Assembly (NCBI GenBank): GCA_017461685.1
Contig: JAFTXF010000143.1
Location: forward strand, 1-6,293
Direction: 5' to 3'
Source of the DNA: Lachnospiraceae bacterium
Lineage (GTDB): Bacteria > Bacillota > Clostridia > Lachnospirales > Lachnospiraceae
DNA length: 6,293 nt
Within the stretch, counting starts at the first letter, position 1. The number at the start of each line of letters is the position of its first letter. The notes beneath the pieces are model-generated. The model made no database searches, was not told the origin of the DNA, and saw only the letters and a list, made by a program, of their open reading frames with translations. The translations under genes were made by a program, and so were the position numbers. Below, one piece after another: positions 5,934-6,293 of the stretch.

Positions 5934-6293
5934 TTATACAGGGTATGCACCGTTCTTGGTGTCGGAAACTGTCATATCAACCTTCTCCTGCTGTGCCTGA
6001 CGGTATTTGAAGAAGTCCATAGCAACCTGCGGGAATAAAGCATAAGACAATACGTCTTCATCCTGCTGTTTCCAAACTTCGATTTCCTTCTCAAGCTTAT
6101 CAAGTTCAGGTTCAATCATATCTGCATAACGGCAGGTAATTCTTTTTTCACCAGGAATAACCTTGTCGATAACTTCCTGATTCATCGGCTTAACGGTCTG
6201 GCCGTATTCACCGCGAAGAACAGCCTTGGTTTCCTTAGTAGCCATCTTGTATCTCTCACCTAACAATACGTTAAATACAGCCTGTGTACCAAC
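5934..6293 (-). CDS. oxaloacetate decarboxylase alpha / pyruvate carboxylase subunit B-type carboxyltransferase, C-terminal part
   Basis: The frame is open from the window edge (first full codon Val at 6293) to TAA at 5936-5934, followed at once by a second TAA, giving the last 119 residues. The segment VGTQAVFNVLLGERYKM and the later VIPGEKRITCRYADMIEPEL match the conserved C-terminal (PYC_OADA) domain of biotin-dependent carboxyltransferases. This domain follows the TIM-barrel carboxyltransferase domain, which lies outside the window. The protein ends soon after DVLSYALFPQVAMDFF with a short tail (DTKNGAYPV). No biotinyl domain with an AMKM site is attached, so the biotin carrier would be a separate protein, as in the 5S subunit of transcarboxylase or split decarboxylase complexes. 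Whether it decarboxylates oxaloacetate in a sodium-pumping membrane complex or carboxylates pyruvate cannot be decided from this end. An in-frame TTG at 6266 is internal and not the start. Confidence 0.88.
   Translation of the reverse strand, partial: VGTQAVFNVLLGERYKMATKETKAVLRGEYGQTVKPMNQEVIDKVIPGEKRITCRYADMIEPELDKLEKEIEVWKQQDEDVLSYALFPQVAMDFFKYRQAQQEKVDMTVSDTKNGAYPV

Overview
The window looks like a chromosomal stretch from a low-to-moderate GC Firmicute, most likely a clostridium of the Lachnospiraceae type. I infer this from the four-domain S1 protein beside IspH, the RpiR/BaiN-type gene pair, the strong AGGAGG-like ribosome binding sites and the general protein character; no marker gene proves it. 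Every gene I can support lies on the minus strand, so transcription runs from 6293 down to 1.

In transcription order: (1) 6293-5934 is the C-terminal end of a carboxyltransferase subunit of the oxaloacetate decarboxylase alpha / pyruvate carboxylase B type, closed by a clear intrinsic terminator (about 5912-5872). (2) A well-formed sigma-A-like promoter (TTGAAT-17-TATAGT, 5867-5839) starts a new unit: an RpiR-family regulator (5762-4860), a BaiN/HI0933-type flavoprotein whose ATG overlaps the regulator's stop (4867-3515), cytidylate kinase cmk (3353-2688), ispH (2549-1704) and a four-domain S1 protein (1723-560). No convincing terminator or second promoter is seen inside this unit, so it may be one operon, though the 119-126 bp gaps around cmk leave room for internal control. 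A hairpin at 544-501 probably ends it. (3) 446-1 is the 5' part of an alkaline-phosphatase-superfamily gene of the type I phosphodiesterase kind. It begins at TTG behind a GGGAGG site and runs off the window.

The genes are mostly housekeeping: CMP/dCMP phosphorylation, the last step of the MEP isoprenoid pathway, and mRNA binding during translation. Pairing of cmk with rpsA is an old arrangement, also seen in Escherichia coli; here ispH sits between them. No mobile element, CRISPR array, tRNA or rRNA is visible.

The unusual points are small-scale. ispH ends on TTT TGA inside the start of the S1 gene, exactly where a +1 slip would make an IspH-S1 fusion like those annotated in many clostridia. 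A 13-codon mini-ORF with a near-ideal ribosome binding site ends in an ATGA overlap with the cmk start and carries a 7-bp hairpin over its own start codon. The ispH leader can form competing hairpins. The BaiN-type protein has a hydrophilic insert containing a repeated SASDN motif. I see no evidence for a wholly new multi-gene system.
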